Assembly (NCBI GenBank): GCA_946554335.1
Contig: CAMNSA010000002.1
Span: 124,001 to 188,000 of the forward strand
DNA from: an uncultured Neglectibacter sp.
Lineage (GTDB): Bacteria > Bacillota > Clostridia > Oscillospirales > Acutalibacteraceae
Direction of reading: 5' to 3'
DNA length: 64,000 bases
The first letter of the stretch is position 1. Each line of letters opens with the position of its first letter. The notes beneath the pieces were generated by a model. That model did no database searches and was not told the DNA's origin. It was given only the letters and a program-made list of their open reading frames with translations. Position numbers and translations under genes: made by a program. Shown piece after piece: positions 48,670-58,382 of this stretch.

Positions 48670-49536
48670 ATGGCAGAAATGATAGGGATAAACAAGAAAC
48701 CGAGCATTATGGTAAATCCGGTGATTGGGAAAATGCAGAAACATTTTGTGCAGGCGGAGCCAGGCGAGAAAACGGCAACTTATGGGGGTGTCGCACTGAA
48801 AACAGCCTACATGCTTCTTCTGACAGTTGCGGGTGTTGTGCTGTATTTTCTCCTGCACAGTGTGCTGGTCACCGGCGCCCACGCTTTTCAGGAGGGCACC
48901 ATTCACCTGCATGAAGAGTTTTTCGATGTCACCACCAATATGGCGGAAGCTACCGTGCTGATTTTTGCCGGTTTCCTGGTATTGATTATGCCGATGTTCG
49001 CATGGGGTATTCGGTCGCTGATCCCGGTGGTGGGCACGCTATATGGCTTGGCGCAGGGCGTTTTGATCGGCTTTATGACTAACTGCCTGGGTGTGGACTA
49101 CAAATGGATCGCGCTGTTGGCAATGGTGCTGACTCTGGCGCTGGTATCGGTTATGCTGTTTTTGTACGCCAAACGGATCGTTAGGGTCAACAAGAAGTTC
49201 AAAGCAGTAATTACGATTCTGTTTTTCACTGCGGCTTTCGGTGGTGTTATCACCTTCGTGCTGGGACTGATCCCCGGTCTCAGCAGCATTATGGATGGTT
49301 TGCAGGTAATCATGCAGGAGCCTGCGATCGGTTTGATTAGCGGCGTCCTGTTTATTATAATTGGCGCTCTGTTCCTGCTGGCAGATTTTGATTCTATCGA
49401 GCATTGCGTGGAGAACCGCATGGCTAAGAAGTATGAATGGATGGCAGCGTGGGGGTTGGCTTACACGGTGATTTATCTGTACCTAAAGATCTTCAATCTG
49501 ATCATCAGACTAACAGGTAAAAAAGAGAGCGAATAG
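48670..49536 (+). CDS. Bax inhibitor-1/YccA-like membrane protein
   Basis: Seven predicted TM segments; LFLLADFDSIEHCVENRMAKKYEWMAAWGLAYTVIYLYLKIFNLI. Confidence 0.85.
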   Translation: MAEMIGINKKPSIMVNPVIGKMQKHFVQAEPGEKTATYGGVALKTAYMLLLTVAGVVLYFLLHSVLVTGAHAFQEGTIHLHEEFFDVTTNMAEATVLIFAGFLVLIMPMFAWGIRSLIPVVGTLYGLAQGVLIGFMTNCLGVDYKWIALLAMVLTLALVSVMLFLYAKRIVRVNKKFKAVITILFFTAAFGGVITFVLGLIPGLSSIMDGLQVIMQEPAIGLISGVLFIIIGALFLLADFDSIEHCVENRMAKKYEWMAAWGLAYTVIYLYLKIFNLIIRLTGKKESE

Positions 49537-49779
49537 GGAATGCTTTCATAACCCTCACCACGCAGACTCTCTCAAACAAAAAGCGAAAAAAGCAGGGATA
49601 TGCTATCTTTTGCCGGGTTCTGTGAATCAAAATTTGATTCGGAAAAGAAGGTTGCGGCGAATGAAATCGAAACTGTTTTTAGGGTTTACAAAAAATGTGT
49701 GTCGTATTAGCGCGCCTTGTCCCCAGAGGGCGAGCGTGTCCCGGTAGGGCGTCGTCGCGAGTTGACCGAATTGGAAAAT

Positions 49780-49890
49780 GAGAGCTGGCAGCGAAGCTGA
49801 CTGGGAGATGGAGCTTTTTCCTTAGAACCTTTGATCCCCTCAGTCACGGCAAGCCGTGACAGCTCCCCTTACATAAAAGGGGAGCTAGGA
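49780..49890. repeat. Imperfect palindromic repeat element (REP/MITE-like)
   Basis: GAGAGCTGGCAGCGAAGCTGACTGGGAG and inverted partner CCCCTCAGTCACGGCAAGCCGTGACAGCTCCCC. Confidence 0.6.
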
Positions 49891-50078
49891 CCAAGGACGG
49901 GCTAACCGGAAACTGCAGAACGGCTTACAGGAGCATATAGGCGTAAATTGTCCCTGACAGCAGTGATCCACAAAAGGTTCTCACCATGAATTGTACTGAA
50001 CTGTGCCCCACGATTTGACATTTCCTTTGCGATATCAATAATACCAATACCCAGAACGGGTGAGCACCTACCGACAGT

Positions 50079-50106
50079 CAGGCTGAAAAGCCTGGCTGTC
50101 TTTTTT
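50079..50106 (+). terminator. Hairpin GACAGTCAGGCT-GAAA-AGCCTGGCTGTC followed by TTTTTTA
   Basis: Stem plus T tract in non-coding region. Confidence 0.65.
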
Positions 50107-50191
50107 ATTGGTATAATAAGAGCGGGCCGCCTGTGTTTGCAGGCGGCCTGCTTTCGTAAAAACTGCCGTCGCTTTCCGGCGGCAGTTTTGG

Positions 50192-50536
50192 TCAGGGATT
50201 TGGAAGCAATTTCATGCACTCGTCTATAATGTTCTCTATAATTTTAAGTTGTGAGGGGGAGAGGGAGCGCAGTTTATCTGAGAGGATAAGAAGGTCTTTA
50301 TCTATAATCTCCCCTGTTAGAAGATAGTCGGCGCTGACCTCTAGGGCTGAAGAAATCTTCAGGAGATTTTCGGGGCGCATGGCTCTTTTCCCAGCTTCCG
50401 CATAAGAGACAAATTGCGGTGTCATATCGCCCTTCTCGGCAAGTGCCTCTTGAGTCAACCCAAGCTGTTTTCGGCGTTCTGCGATCCTGTTTCCGATCTT
50501 TATCAGCTTCAGTTCTGTATCTGCCATTCTTTTCAC
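50192..50536 (-). CDS. XRE-family transcriptional regulator
   Basis: KIGNRIAERRKQLGLTQEALAEKGDMTPQFVSYAEAGKRAMRPENLLKISSALEVSADYLLTG. Confidence 0.93.
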   Translation of the reverse strand: MKRMADTELKLIKIGNRIAERRKQLGLTQEALAEKGDMTPQFVSYAEAGKRAMRPENLLKISSALEVSADYLLTGEIIDKDLLILSDKLRSLSPSQLKIIENIIDECMKLLPNP

Positions 50537-50555
50537 CTACCTTGTTGTTAAATTC

Positions 50556-50620
50556 TATCCACAACAGGCGATAATATTAAGCGTGTATTGTTGACTTAAA
50601 TCCACAATACGCGATATAAT
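50556..50620. promoter_or_regulatory. Divergent promoter/operator region: TATCCACAACAGGCGATAATAT and AATCCACAATACGCGATATAAT; TTGACT-18-TATAAT
   Basis: Two related direct copies (50556-50577, 50599-50620) plus a GCGTGTATTGT / ACAATACGCG inverted pair overlapping a + strand sigma-A promoter. Confidence 0.65.
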
Positions 50621-50660
50621 AAGATCAATCTCTCTGCGGGATATTTTAAAAAGGCGTGTT

Positions 50661-51164
50661 TTGGTGGTGACAGGAATGACTGAGGCGGAAAAAAGACAAG
50701 GGCGCTGCTGCTTTACCGGTCATAGACAGCAGAAGCTGTATCGGGAAGAGAGCGGCATCAGGAAAGATTTGGAGGACGCTATCGAGAAAGCCATATCAGA
50801 CGGATATCACACATTTATTACCGGAATGGCTTATGGAGTAGATATTTGGGCGGGGGAGATCCTCCTGCGGCTCAGAGAAATTGATTCTACTCTCCGTTTG
50901 ATTGCTGCGGTACCATTTCCCGATTTCAACGCCCGATGGTCAATCGACTGGAAGTACCGATATGAGGCTTTGCTTGAGAAGGCTGATTTGATTCAATTTG
51001 TCTGCTCTTCCTACAGTGCGGGAGCGTATCAACGCCGGAACAAGTGGATGGTAGATCACTCAGATCGTGTCATAGCCGTGTTCAATGGGGAAAAGAGCGG
51101 AACAAAGAATACGATAGATTATGCCCGGAAATGCGGAGTACAAATAGTTATGATTAAGGCATAA
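50661..51164 (+). CDS. SLOG-family (DUF1273/YpsA-like) protein
   Basis: CCFTGHRQQKLYREE...FITGMAYGVDIWAGEILL...AAVPFPDFNARW...VIAVFNGEKSGTKNTIDYARKCGVQIVMI. Confidence 0.88.
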   Translation: MVVTGMTEAEKRQGRCCFTGHRQQKLYREESGIRKDLEDAIEKAISDGYHTFITGMAYGVDIWAGEILLRLREIDSTLRLIAAVPFPDFNARWSIDWKYRYEALLEKADLIQFVCSSYSAGAYQRRNKWMVDHSDRVIAVFNGEKSGTKNTIDYARKCGVQIVMIKA

Positions 51165-51478
51165 CCAGGCCATATGCTAAGTGTCCGGAGGCGGAGAAGA
51201 GAATAAGCGCACTAAAGCCCGCTGATTTCCCGGCGAGCTTTAGTATCTTTGAAAGTCTGTCATATTCCTTTTACTGATTGCATTTTTCGATCATTTCTCG
51301 GCATTGGTATTGAATTGACTGAGGAAAATAAAGTATAATGAGTGTGGGTCCTCTCTCCTGCCTGTTAAACGGCTTGACGAGGTGCTCCCGTATTTTCTGG
51401 AAATGGGTATTATCGGGCTTATGAAATGAGGAGCAGATTTGCTTTTGCTTTTCTTAAAGGCGGATGGAGGGAATAACG

Positions 51479-52843
51479 ATGAATGAAAAAAAGCCCAAAA
51501 AGGTGAGAGGAGTTCGAATCAGCGCAATCAATATGGTGATGATCTCCATATCCTGTGTACTGTACATTTTCTTGATCCTGGCCACGATCTATATTTCAAG
51601 GCAGTATAACGATGTGCATGGCTCTATGGATCAATATATTGCCTTTGAAGAAAACAAAGCGTCCCTTACAGACGGCTCCGCTTATTTGACAGAGCAGGTG
51701 CGCCTTTATGCGGTGACATTGGATCCGCAGTACATGGAGAACTACTTTACCGAAGCGAATGAAACCAGGCGCAGAGAGACGGCGCTGGAGCGTCTGAAGG
51801 AGGTCTACGAGGGAGATCAGGCCTATGGATACCTGACGGAAGCGTTGGAGCGCTCCAACGATCTGATGATCGACGAGATCTATGCTATCCGGCTGATCTC
51901 AGAGGCAAAGGAGCTTTCGGAAAAGGACCTGCCGGCAAGGGTACAGGAAACGGTTTTGTCCGCGTCGGATCAGGCTCTGAGTGGTGAGGAAAAGATCCAA
52001 AAAGCGAGAGAACTGGTCTTTGGCGACGCCTATCAGGCGGCCAAAACCGGGATCCGGGACAGCGTGGAAAGCTCCCTTGCGAGTATTCAGAAGACGACTC
52101 ACGAGAAAATGCTGGGAGACGCCGAGCGGCTGGGCGCCACCATGTCCATGCAGCGGTGGCTTGTCAGCATCCTGTTCGCGGAGACGATCGTCACTTTTCT
52201 TCTGGTGATCCTACTGATCATCAAACCGCTTCAGATCTACATCAGCTGCATCAAAGAAGAAAAAATGATGAAGATCACCGGCTCTTACGAGTTTAAATAC
52301 CTGGCGCTTACCTATAATGATGTTTTTGAACTGAAAAACGCCAACGAGATTATGCTGCGTCACCGTGCGGAGCATGACCCGCTGACCGGCCTGATAAACC
52401 GGGGCGGTTTTGAACAGCTGAAGAATGTGCTTCAGATCAAGGGCGGAGAGCTGGGGTTCCTCATCGTGGATGTGGATAAGTTCAAGCTGATCAACGACGG
52501 GTATGGCCACGAGGTGGGGGATCAAGTGCTGAAAAAGGTGGCGAGAGCCCTGGAGAGTAATTTCCGTGTCTCCGATCATGCGGTACGGCTGGGCGGAGAT
52601 GAATTTGCGGTGGTCCTCACCGATATGACAAAGGACATGGGAGAGGTGGTAACGCAGAAGATCGGAGAGATCAACGATTTCCTGACGCACCCGGACGACG
52701 GACTTCCCCCGGTTTCTTTAAGCGTAGGCGGCGCATTCTCGGAAAACGGCTTTACCGACGACCTTTATCAAAGGGCGGACGCCGCTTTATATCAGGTCAA
52801 GAAAAATGGAAGGTGCGGCTGTCGGATTCAGTCCTCCGATTAG
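51479..52843 (+). CDS. Membrane diguanylate cyclase (GGDEF)
   Basis: Two TM segments flanking an extracytoplasmic helical region; HDPLTGLINRGGFEQL...VRLGGDEFAVVLTD. Confidence 0.93.
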   Translation: MNEKKPKKVRGVRISAINMVMISISCVLYIFLILATIYISRQYNDVHGSMDQYIAFEENKASLTDGSAYLTEQVRLYAVTLDPQYMENYFTEANETRRRETALERLKEVYEGDQAYGYLTEALERSNDLMIDEIYAIRLISEAKELSEKDLPARVQETVLSASDQALSGEEKIQKARELVFGDAYQAAKTGIRDSVESSLASIQKTTHEKMLGDAERLGATMSMQRWLVSILFAETIVTFLLVILLIIKPLQIYISCIKEEKMMKITGSYEFKYLALTYNDVFELKNANEIMLRHRAEHDPLTGLINRGGFEQLKNVLQIKGGELGFLIVDVDKFKLINDGYGHEVGDQVLKKVARALESNFRVSDHAVRLGGDEFAVVLTDMTKDMGEVVTQKIGEINDFLTHPDDGLPPVSLSVGGAFSENGFTDDLYQRADAALYQVKKNGRCGCRIQSSD

Positions 52844-52899
52844 CTTTCCACAGCATTTCAGTGGAATTCATTTACTGAATACAGCATGAGGTGATAAAA

Positions 52900-53913
52900 A
52901 TGAAAAAACTGCTTTGCGTTCTTTTGGCGGCGTTACTGTGCGGGGCTCTTGCCGCCTGCTCAGGCGCTTCCGGAGGGGAGAAGGGAAATGGAGCCTATGA
53001 CTCCGGACTTTATGATTCGGACGCCGTGCTGGAGGAAACGCCGACGAACGAGGGGACGGGCCTTCAGGTGAAGGAGTCTGAACGAAAACTGATTTACACC
53101 TCTGAAATTTCTGCGGAAACGAAGGATTTTGATACGGCGAGGTCTGATGTGGACGCGCTGATCTCGAAATACGACGCCTATCTCGAATCCTCTTCTTTTT
53201 CCGGTTACAGCAGGGGAGACGAGCAGACGGATCGCTCGCTGGATTACACCATTCGAATTCCTTCGGAAGCTCTTTCCGAGTTCCTGGGGGAGCTGGAAAA
53301 TACAGTGCGCGTGACCTCCAGCAATACTTATATGGAGGATGTTACCGGGAATTATGTGGACACGCAGTCGAGGCTCAATGCTTTGAAGCAGGAGGAGGCC
53401 TGGCTGCTGGAGCTTGTGGAGGCGGCGGAAAATCTGGAGGAGCTCCTTCAGCTGGAAGACCGTCTTTCCAGTGTTCGCTATGAAATTGAGAGCATGACTT
53501 CTCAGCTGCAAATATATGACGATGAGATCGCCTATTCCACTGTGAACCTGTCCCTGCGGGATGTGACGGAATACACCATTCGTCCCTCCTTCGGCTCTCG
53601 TTCCTGGGAAGCCTTTACAGGGGGATGGAGCAGCTTTATCAATGCGCTGCAGGGGATCGTGATCGCCCTGCTGTGGCTGCTGCCGTTCCTGTTGATCGGG
53701 GGCGTCATTGTATTCCTTGCGGTGTTCTTTACGCGCCGCACGAGAAGGAGGCGCCGTGAGAGGTTCCCCGTTCCGCCTGCGGGACCTGCCCCCATGGGAC
53801 CTGTTTCTGTAGGACCTGTCCCCACGGGATCCGCCCCCGCCTTCACACCTTCCCCCAAAACCGGACAGCCGGCCGCTCAGCCTCCCAGGGAAGAACAGAA
53901 GGAGAAAAAGTAA
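52900..53913 (+). CDS. DUF4349 lipoprotein
   Basis: Lipobox LAACSGAS; ERKLIYTSEISAETKDFDTA...YVDTQSRLNALKQEEAWLLELVEAAENLEELLQLEDRLSSVRYEIES. Confidence 0.9.
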   Translation: MKKLLCVLLAALLCGALAACSGASGGEKGNGAYDSGLYDSDAVLEETPTNEGTGLQVKESERKLIYTSEISAETKDFDTARSDVDALISKYDAYLESSSFSGYSRGDEQTDRSLDYTIRIPSEALSEFLGELENTVRVTSSNTYMEDVTGNYVDTQSRLNALKQEEAWLLELVEAAENLEELLQLEDRLSSVRYEIESMTSQLQIYDDEIAYSTVNLSLRDVTEYTIRPSFGSRSWEAFTGGWSSFINALQGIVIALLWLLPFLLIGGVIVFLAVFFTRRTRRRRRERFPVPPAGPAPMGPVSVGPVPTGSAPAFTPSPKTGQPAAQPPREEQKEKK

Positions 53914-53990
53914 GCGCTGTACCCCGGGAGAAACTGAGCGGAGAAAGCCCAGATCGCCGGGGATCCATTTCTTAAAAATCACCTTCAGGC

Positions 53991-54028
53991 AATACCCACC
54001 CCCTCGCGGCCGCGAGGGGGTGGGTATT
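53991..54028. terminator. Perfect 38-bp palindrome AATACCCACCCCCTCGCGGCCGCGAGGGGGTGGGTATT
   Basis: Both 19-nt halves exact reverse complements, in intergenic region. Confidence 0.75.
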
Positions 54029-54258
54029 CTTCTGCGCGGGAGGAGCCGTCGGCCGGTTCCGGCACATTTCCCGCGCCGGGGAGAAGAGGAAAAGAGGCCG
54101 AAGAGCCTCGCCTAAAAAAGCGGAAGGAAAGGGAGCTTTCCCATTGTGATCTGCAAAAATTACAAAAATTTTGATTAGTTGAATTAGTTTTTCACTTATG
54201 ATATAATTTCAAATAGAAAAATAATCAGCTTTGAAAAGTTGGAAAGAGGAGGAATTTT

Positions 54259-55857
54259 ATGTATCCGAGAAAACTGACGAGATCGGTGATCTCCAACCCG
54301 GACTACCCTGTGGTCGAGACGCCCAAGGGAAAGCTCAGGGGCCTGTGGGAGGAGGGCGTATTTCTCTTCCGAGGCGTCCAGTACGCCACGGCGAAGCGCT
54401 TTCATCTGCCGCAGGAGGTCCCCGCCTGGGAGGGAACCAAGGAGGCCATCATTTACGGGCCTGTGTGTGTTGAGATGCACACCCCCATCGCCCATGATCA
54501 GTACAATGTTCCGCACTATCACTACATCCAGGACGAGGAATGCCATTATCTGAACATCTGGACAAAGCATATTGAAAAGGGCGCGAAGAAGCCTGTCATG
54601 GTGTGGATCCACGGCGGCGGATTTTCCACCGGTTCTTCCATTGAGCTCTACGCTTACGACGGCCACGAGCTGTGCGATTTCGGAGACGTGGTGGTGGTGT
54701 CTTTAAACCATCGCCTCAACTGCATCGGCTATCTGGACCTGAGCGCGGTGGACGAAAAGGAGTATAAGTACACGGGGAACCTGGGCCAGGCCGATCTGGT
54801 GGCTGCCCTGCGCTGGATCCGGGACAATATCGAGGCTTTCGGCGGAGACCCAGACAATGTGACGATCATGGGCCAGTCCGGAGGCGGGGGAAAGGTAAAC
54901 GCCCTGCTGCAGACCCCCAGCGCTGCCGGGCTTTTCCACAAAGCGGTGATCCAAAGCGGTGTGTTTGAGGGCGGAAAGGACCTGCTTCCCGAAGAGTCTC
55001 GGGAAATCGGCAAAAAAGTGGTGGAAGCCCTGAATCTGAAGGATATCCGGGAAATCGAGACGATCCCTTACTACTTGCTGGCCCGTGCCGCCCAAAAGGT
55101 CGGCGGGGAGATGGCTGGCGGAAGGATCCGCTTTGCACCCGTTAAGGACGATGATTTCTTCTTCGGCTCCTGTGAGCTCAACCCCTGTATCGAGGGCACG
55201 AAAAACGTACCTGTGCTCATCGGCTCTGTCCTGGGCGAGTTCGATCAGAATTTCAACCAAGTCTATGCTCCCGGCAGCAAGAACAGTTGGTCGGAGGACC
55301 AGGTGTGGTCGCTTCTCCGACAGGTTTACGGCGATCAGGCCGAGGCCGTTGTAGCAGCTCAGCAAAAGGCTTATCCGGGCGCGCCCATTGTGGATAGCCT
55401 CTTCATCAACCGGGGCGGCCGGGTGGCGGCCAGAGACTGGTGCCGCCGAAGGGAAAAGGAGGGCTGCGCCCCTGCCTATAACTGGTTGTTTACCCTGGAA
55501 TCTCCCTTTAATGGCGGTACGATAGCCTGGCACAATGTAGAGGAGGCCTATATGTTCCATAACGCCTGTTATCTGGAGGCGTCCTACATTCCCGGTGTTT
55601 CCGAGCGGCTGCAGGATATTATGACCGGGGCCTGGGTCCAGTTTGCCCGGACAGGAGATCCTAATTTTGTCGGAATGCCGCTCTGGCATCCGGCCACTGA
55701 GGAAAACGGGGCCTGTATGATTTTTGACAGGGTGGTGCGGGAAGAGTGTCACCACGACGACGCACTGATGGAGCTGCTGCCCCAAAAGGCCATCATGAGC
55801 AAAAACGCCCGGCATCCGCTGTCCACCTTTGGCGGCGGCCCCAGACAAAGCCTGTAA
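54259..55857 (+). CDS. Type-B carboxylesterase
   Basis: PVMVWIHGGGFSTGSS; MGQSGGGGKVNALLQTPSAAGLF; RTGDPNF. Confidence 0.93.
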   Translation: MYPRKLTRSVISNPDYPVVETPKGKLRGLWEEGVFLFRGVQYATAKRFHLPQEVPAWEGTKEAIIYGPVCVEMHTPIAHDQYNVPHYHYIQDEECHYLNIWTKHIEKGAKKPVMVWIHGGGFSTGSSIELYAYDGHELCDFGDVVVVSLNHRLNCIGYLDLSAVDEKEYKYTGNLGQADLVAALRWIRDNIEAFGGDPDNVTIMGQSGGGGKVNALLQTPSAAGLFHKAVIQSGVFEGGKDLLPEESREIGKKVVEALNLKDIREIETIPYYLLARAAQKVGGEMAGGRIRFAPVKDDDFFFGSCELNPCIEGTKNVPVLIGSVLGEFDQNFNQVYAPGSKNSWSEDQVWSLLRQVYGDQAEAVVAAQQKAYPGAPIVDSLFINRGGRVAARDWCRRREKEGCAPAYNWLFTLESPFNGGTIAWHNVEEAYMFHNACYLEASYIPGVSERLQDIMTGAWVQFARTGDPNFVGMPLWHPATEENGACMIFDRVVREECHHDDALMELLPQKAIMSKNARHPLSTFGGGPRQSL

Positions 55858-55870
55858 GGAGGAATTCAAT

Positions 55871-57487
55871 ATGTATATGCAGAAGATGACCGAGCAGGTC
55901 GTTTGTACCTATGATGATCCCGTTGTCGAGACGAAACACGGTAAGCTTCGGGGGGTAAAGACCCAGGGAACTTATATTTTCCGGGGGATTCGTTATGCCG
56001 AAGCAAAGCGCTTTCACTTCCCCACAGAGGTGGAGCCCTGGGAGGGCGTTCGAGAGGCCTTTCAATTCGGCCATGTATGCTGCGAGCTGAACACGCCTAT
56101 CCCGCACGATCAATATACGGTTCCGCACTTTTTCTATCCCCAGAATGAAAACTGTCAGTATCTGAATGTCTGGACACAGCGTCTGGACAAAACGGCTAAG
56201 CGGCCTGTGATGGTCTGGCTTCACGGCGGCGGCTGGTTTTCCGGTTCCTCTGTAGAGCTTCTGGCCTACGACGGCGAGAACCTTTCCAAAACGGACGATG
56301 TGGTGGTAGTTTCCATCAATCATCGCCTGAATGTGCTGGGCTATCTGGATCTTTCTCAGTATGGCGAGCAGTATCGGGATTCTGCCAACGCGGGCCTTGG
56401 TGACCTTGTGATGGCCCTGAAATGGATCCATGAGAATATTGCTCAGTTTGGCGGAGATCCGGAGAATGTGACTATCTTTGGACAGTCCGGAGGCGGCGGA
56501 AAGGTAGTCGCCCTGATGCAGACTCCGGCGGCGGACAACTATTACCAGAAGGCGATTATCCAGTCCGGCGGCCCGACGGCTCAGGGCAGGGAGAATACGG
56601 AGAACGCGCGGAAGGTCTCCCAGCGCTGCGCCCAGCTGATCCTCCAGTACCTCAGGATAGCTCCGGAAAATGTGGAGCAGGTCGAGACGGTGGACTGGTA
56701 TGATCTGGCCCAGGCCACGATGAATGCCATCTGGACTATCCAGAACAGGGAGGGAGGAAAGGTGAGTTGGGGTCCCCATCCCGATGGCGCCTATTATCTG
56801 GGTCATCCGCTGGATTACGGCTGGCGCCAGGAGAGCCTTTCAAAGCCTATGCTGGTGGGGTCCGTGCTGGGAGAATTCTCCGGAAACTTCAATCAGAAAA
56901 TCGGCGATGGCATCAAGAATAAGTGGGACGCTGCAGCCATTGACACCTACCGAAAGGAAAAATTCGGGGAAAAAGCGGATACCATGGCAAAGCTGTTTGC
57001 TTCCGCCTATCCGGACCGCAATCCGGCGGATGTGCTGTTCCTGGATACCGGCCTGCGTAAGGGATGCCTGAATTTCTGCCGGAAACGGGCTCAGGCGGGC
57101 GGCCCTACCTGGAACTGGCTCTTTAATCTGGAGTCTCCCTTCAACTATGGGACCATGGCCTGGCACAATGCGGAGGAACCTTATGTATTCCGGAATTCCG
57201 CCTATATCGAGGCGCAGTATATCCCGGTAGTATCAGAGCGGCTGGAGGATGAGATGGCAGGAGCCTGGGTGCAGTTTGCAAGGACCGGCGACCCAAATTT
57301 TGAAAAGCTCCCTCAGTGGCCTAAGGCCAGCGCGGATTCTGTTCCTACGATGTGCTTCGACGAGGTCACCGACCTGCGTGTGGATCACGACAGGACGCTG
57401 ATGGAGGCATATCCGCAGCCGGAGAGAAAGGGTTTCCCAGGAAGCGGAAAAATGTTCGCCATGTTTGGCGTTAAGCCGGAAGAATAA
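55871..57487 (+). CDS. Type-B carboxylesterase (tandem paralog)
   Basis: PVMVWLHGGGWFSGSS; FGQSGGGGKVVALMQTPAADNYY; RTGDPNF. Confidence 0.93.
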   Translation: MYMQKMTEQVVCTYDDPVVETKHGKLRGVKTQGTYIFRGIRYAEAKRFHFPTEVEPWEGVREAFQFGHVCCELNTPIPHDQYTVPHFFYPQNENCQYLNVWTQRLDKTAKRPVMVWLHGGGWFSGSSVELLAYDGENLSKTDDVVVVSINHRLNVLGYLDLSQYGEQYRDSANAGLGDLVMALKWIHENIAQFGGDPENVTIFGQSGGGGKVVALMQTPAADNYYQKAIIQSGGPTAQGRENTENARKVSQRCAQLILQYLRIAPENVEQVETVDWYDLAQATMNAIWTIQNREGGKVSWGPHPDGAYYLGHPLDYGWRQESLSKPMLVGSVLGEFSGNFNQKIGDGIKNKWDAAAIDTYRKEKFGEKADTMAKLFASAYPDRNPADVLFLDTGLRKGCLNFCRKRAQAGGPTWNWLFNLESPFNYGTMAWHNAEEPYVFRNSAYIEAQYIPVVSERLEDEMAGAWVQFARTGDPNFEKLPQWPKASADSVPTMCFDEVTDLRVDHDRTLMEAYPQPERKGFPGSGKMFAMFGVKPEE

Positions 57488-57504
57488 AATTCCTTGTCTA
57501 AGAC

Positions 57505-57540
57505 AGTGCCCGTGCTTTGTATCCGCAAAGCACGGGCACT
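57505..57540 (+). terminator. AGTGCCCGTGCTTTG-TATCCG-CAAAGCACGGGCACT
   Basis: 15-bp perfect inverted repeat followed by TTTTCT. Confidence 0.9.
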
Positions 57541-57701
57541 TTTCTAAACGGAGAATGACCTTCCTCCCTTGAAAAAGAGGATATGCTATGCTACAATGGC
57601 CTCACGGAATTCGGGCAAATCAGAAAAGTCAGCACCGCGCAGCGCCTGGAAGCGGTATGTAAAAAAGCTTTCAAAAGCTCCGGGAGGGGAATGGGAAAGT
57701 G

Positions 57702-58316
57702 ATGGAAACCTTGAGGAAATCTGTCGCCGCGGGAGCGGCGATCAGCATCGGCGCCACGATCTATCTGGTCAGCGAAAGCAAGCTTGCCGGAGCTCTTTTG
57801 TTTACGATCGGCCTGTTTGTGATCTGTTCCTTCGGCATGAATCTGTTTACCGGGAAGATCGGGTATGTGCTGGAAAACAGGAACCGCCCCAACTGTCTGG
57901 TAATCTGGCTTGGAAATTTTTTGGGTTGTATTCTGTCGTCTTCACTGATTCGCCTTGCGAAGCCCTCCCTTCAGGAAATCGCCGGGAAGCTGGTGGAAGC
58001 AAAACTGGGGCTCCCCTGGTACTCTGTTTTGATCCTGGGCTTTTTCTGCGGAATCTTAATGTATCTGGCTGTGGAGAATTTTCGGAGCAGCACAAATGAT
58101 TTCGGAAAGATCATCGGACTGTTCCTATGCGTTTCCGTGTTTATTCTCTGCGGCTTTGAGCACAGCATCGCGGACATGTCCTACTGTGTATTCGGCATTT
58201 CCTCTTTCCGGGAGCTTCCGGCGATCCTGCTGTTCCTTTTGGCAGTGTCCGCTGCAAATGCTCTTGGATCCCTGGCCGTGCGTTTTTTAACGGTACAGCG
58301 AGAGAAAAAGAAATGA
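57702..58316 (+). CDS. Formate/nitrite transporter (FNT) family protein
   Basis: AAGAAISIGATIYL, LGNFLGCILSS, NALGSLAV. Confidence 0.85.
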   Translation: METLRKSVAAGAAISIGATIYLVSESKLAGALLFTIGLFVICSFGMNLFTGKIGYVLENRNRPNCLVIWLGNFLGCILSSSLIRLAKPSLQEIAGKLVEAKLGLPWYSVLILGFFCGILMYLAVENFRSSTNDFGKIIGLFLCVSVFILCGFEHSIADMSYCVFGISSFRELPAILLFLLAVSAANALGSLAVRFLTVQREKKK

Positions 58317-58382
58317 CGAACGGTCCACGCTTATCATTTTTTCGAAAAAAGAAAAATTTAAGGAAGTAAAGGAGAGGTCATT

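Noticed and set aside
49902-50219. 105-aa minus-strand ORF
   Set aside because: Lies across several hairpins and non-coding repeats; no convincing protein features
54703-55869. 388-aa minus-strand ORF over carboxylesterase
   Set aside because: Antisense to a conserved enzyme; no recognisable protein features
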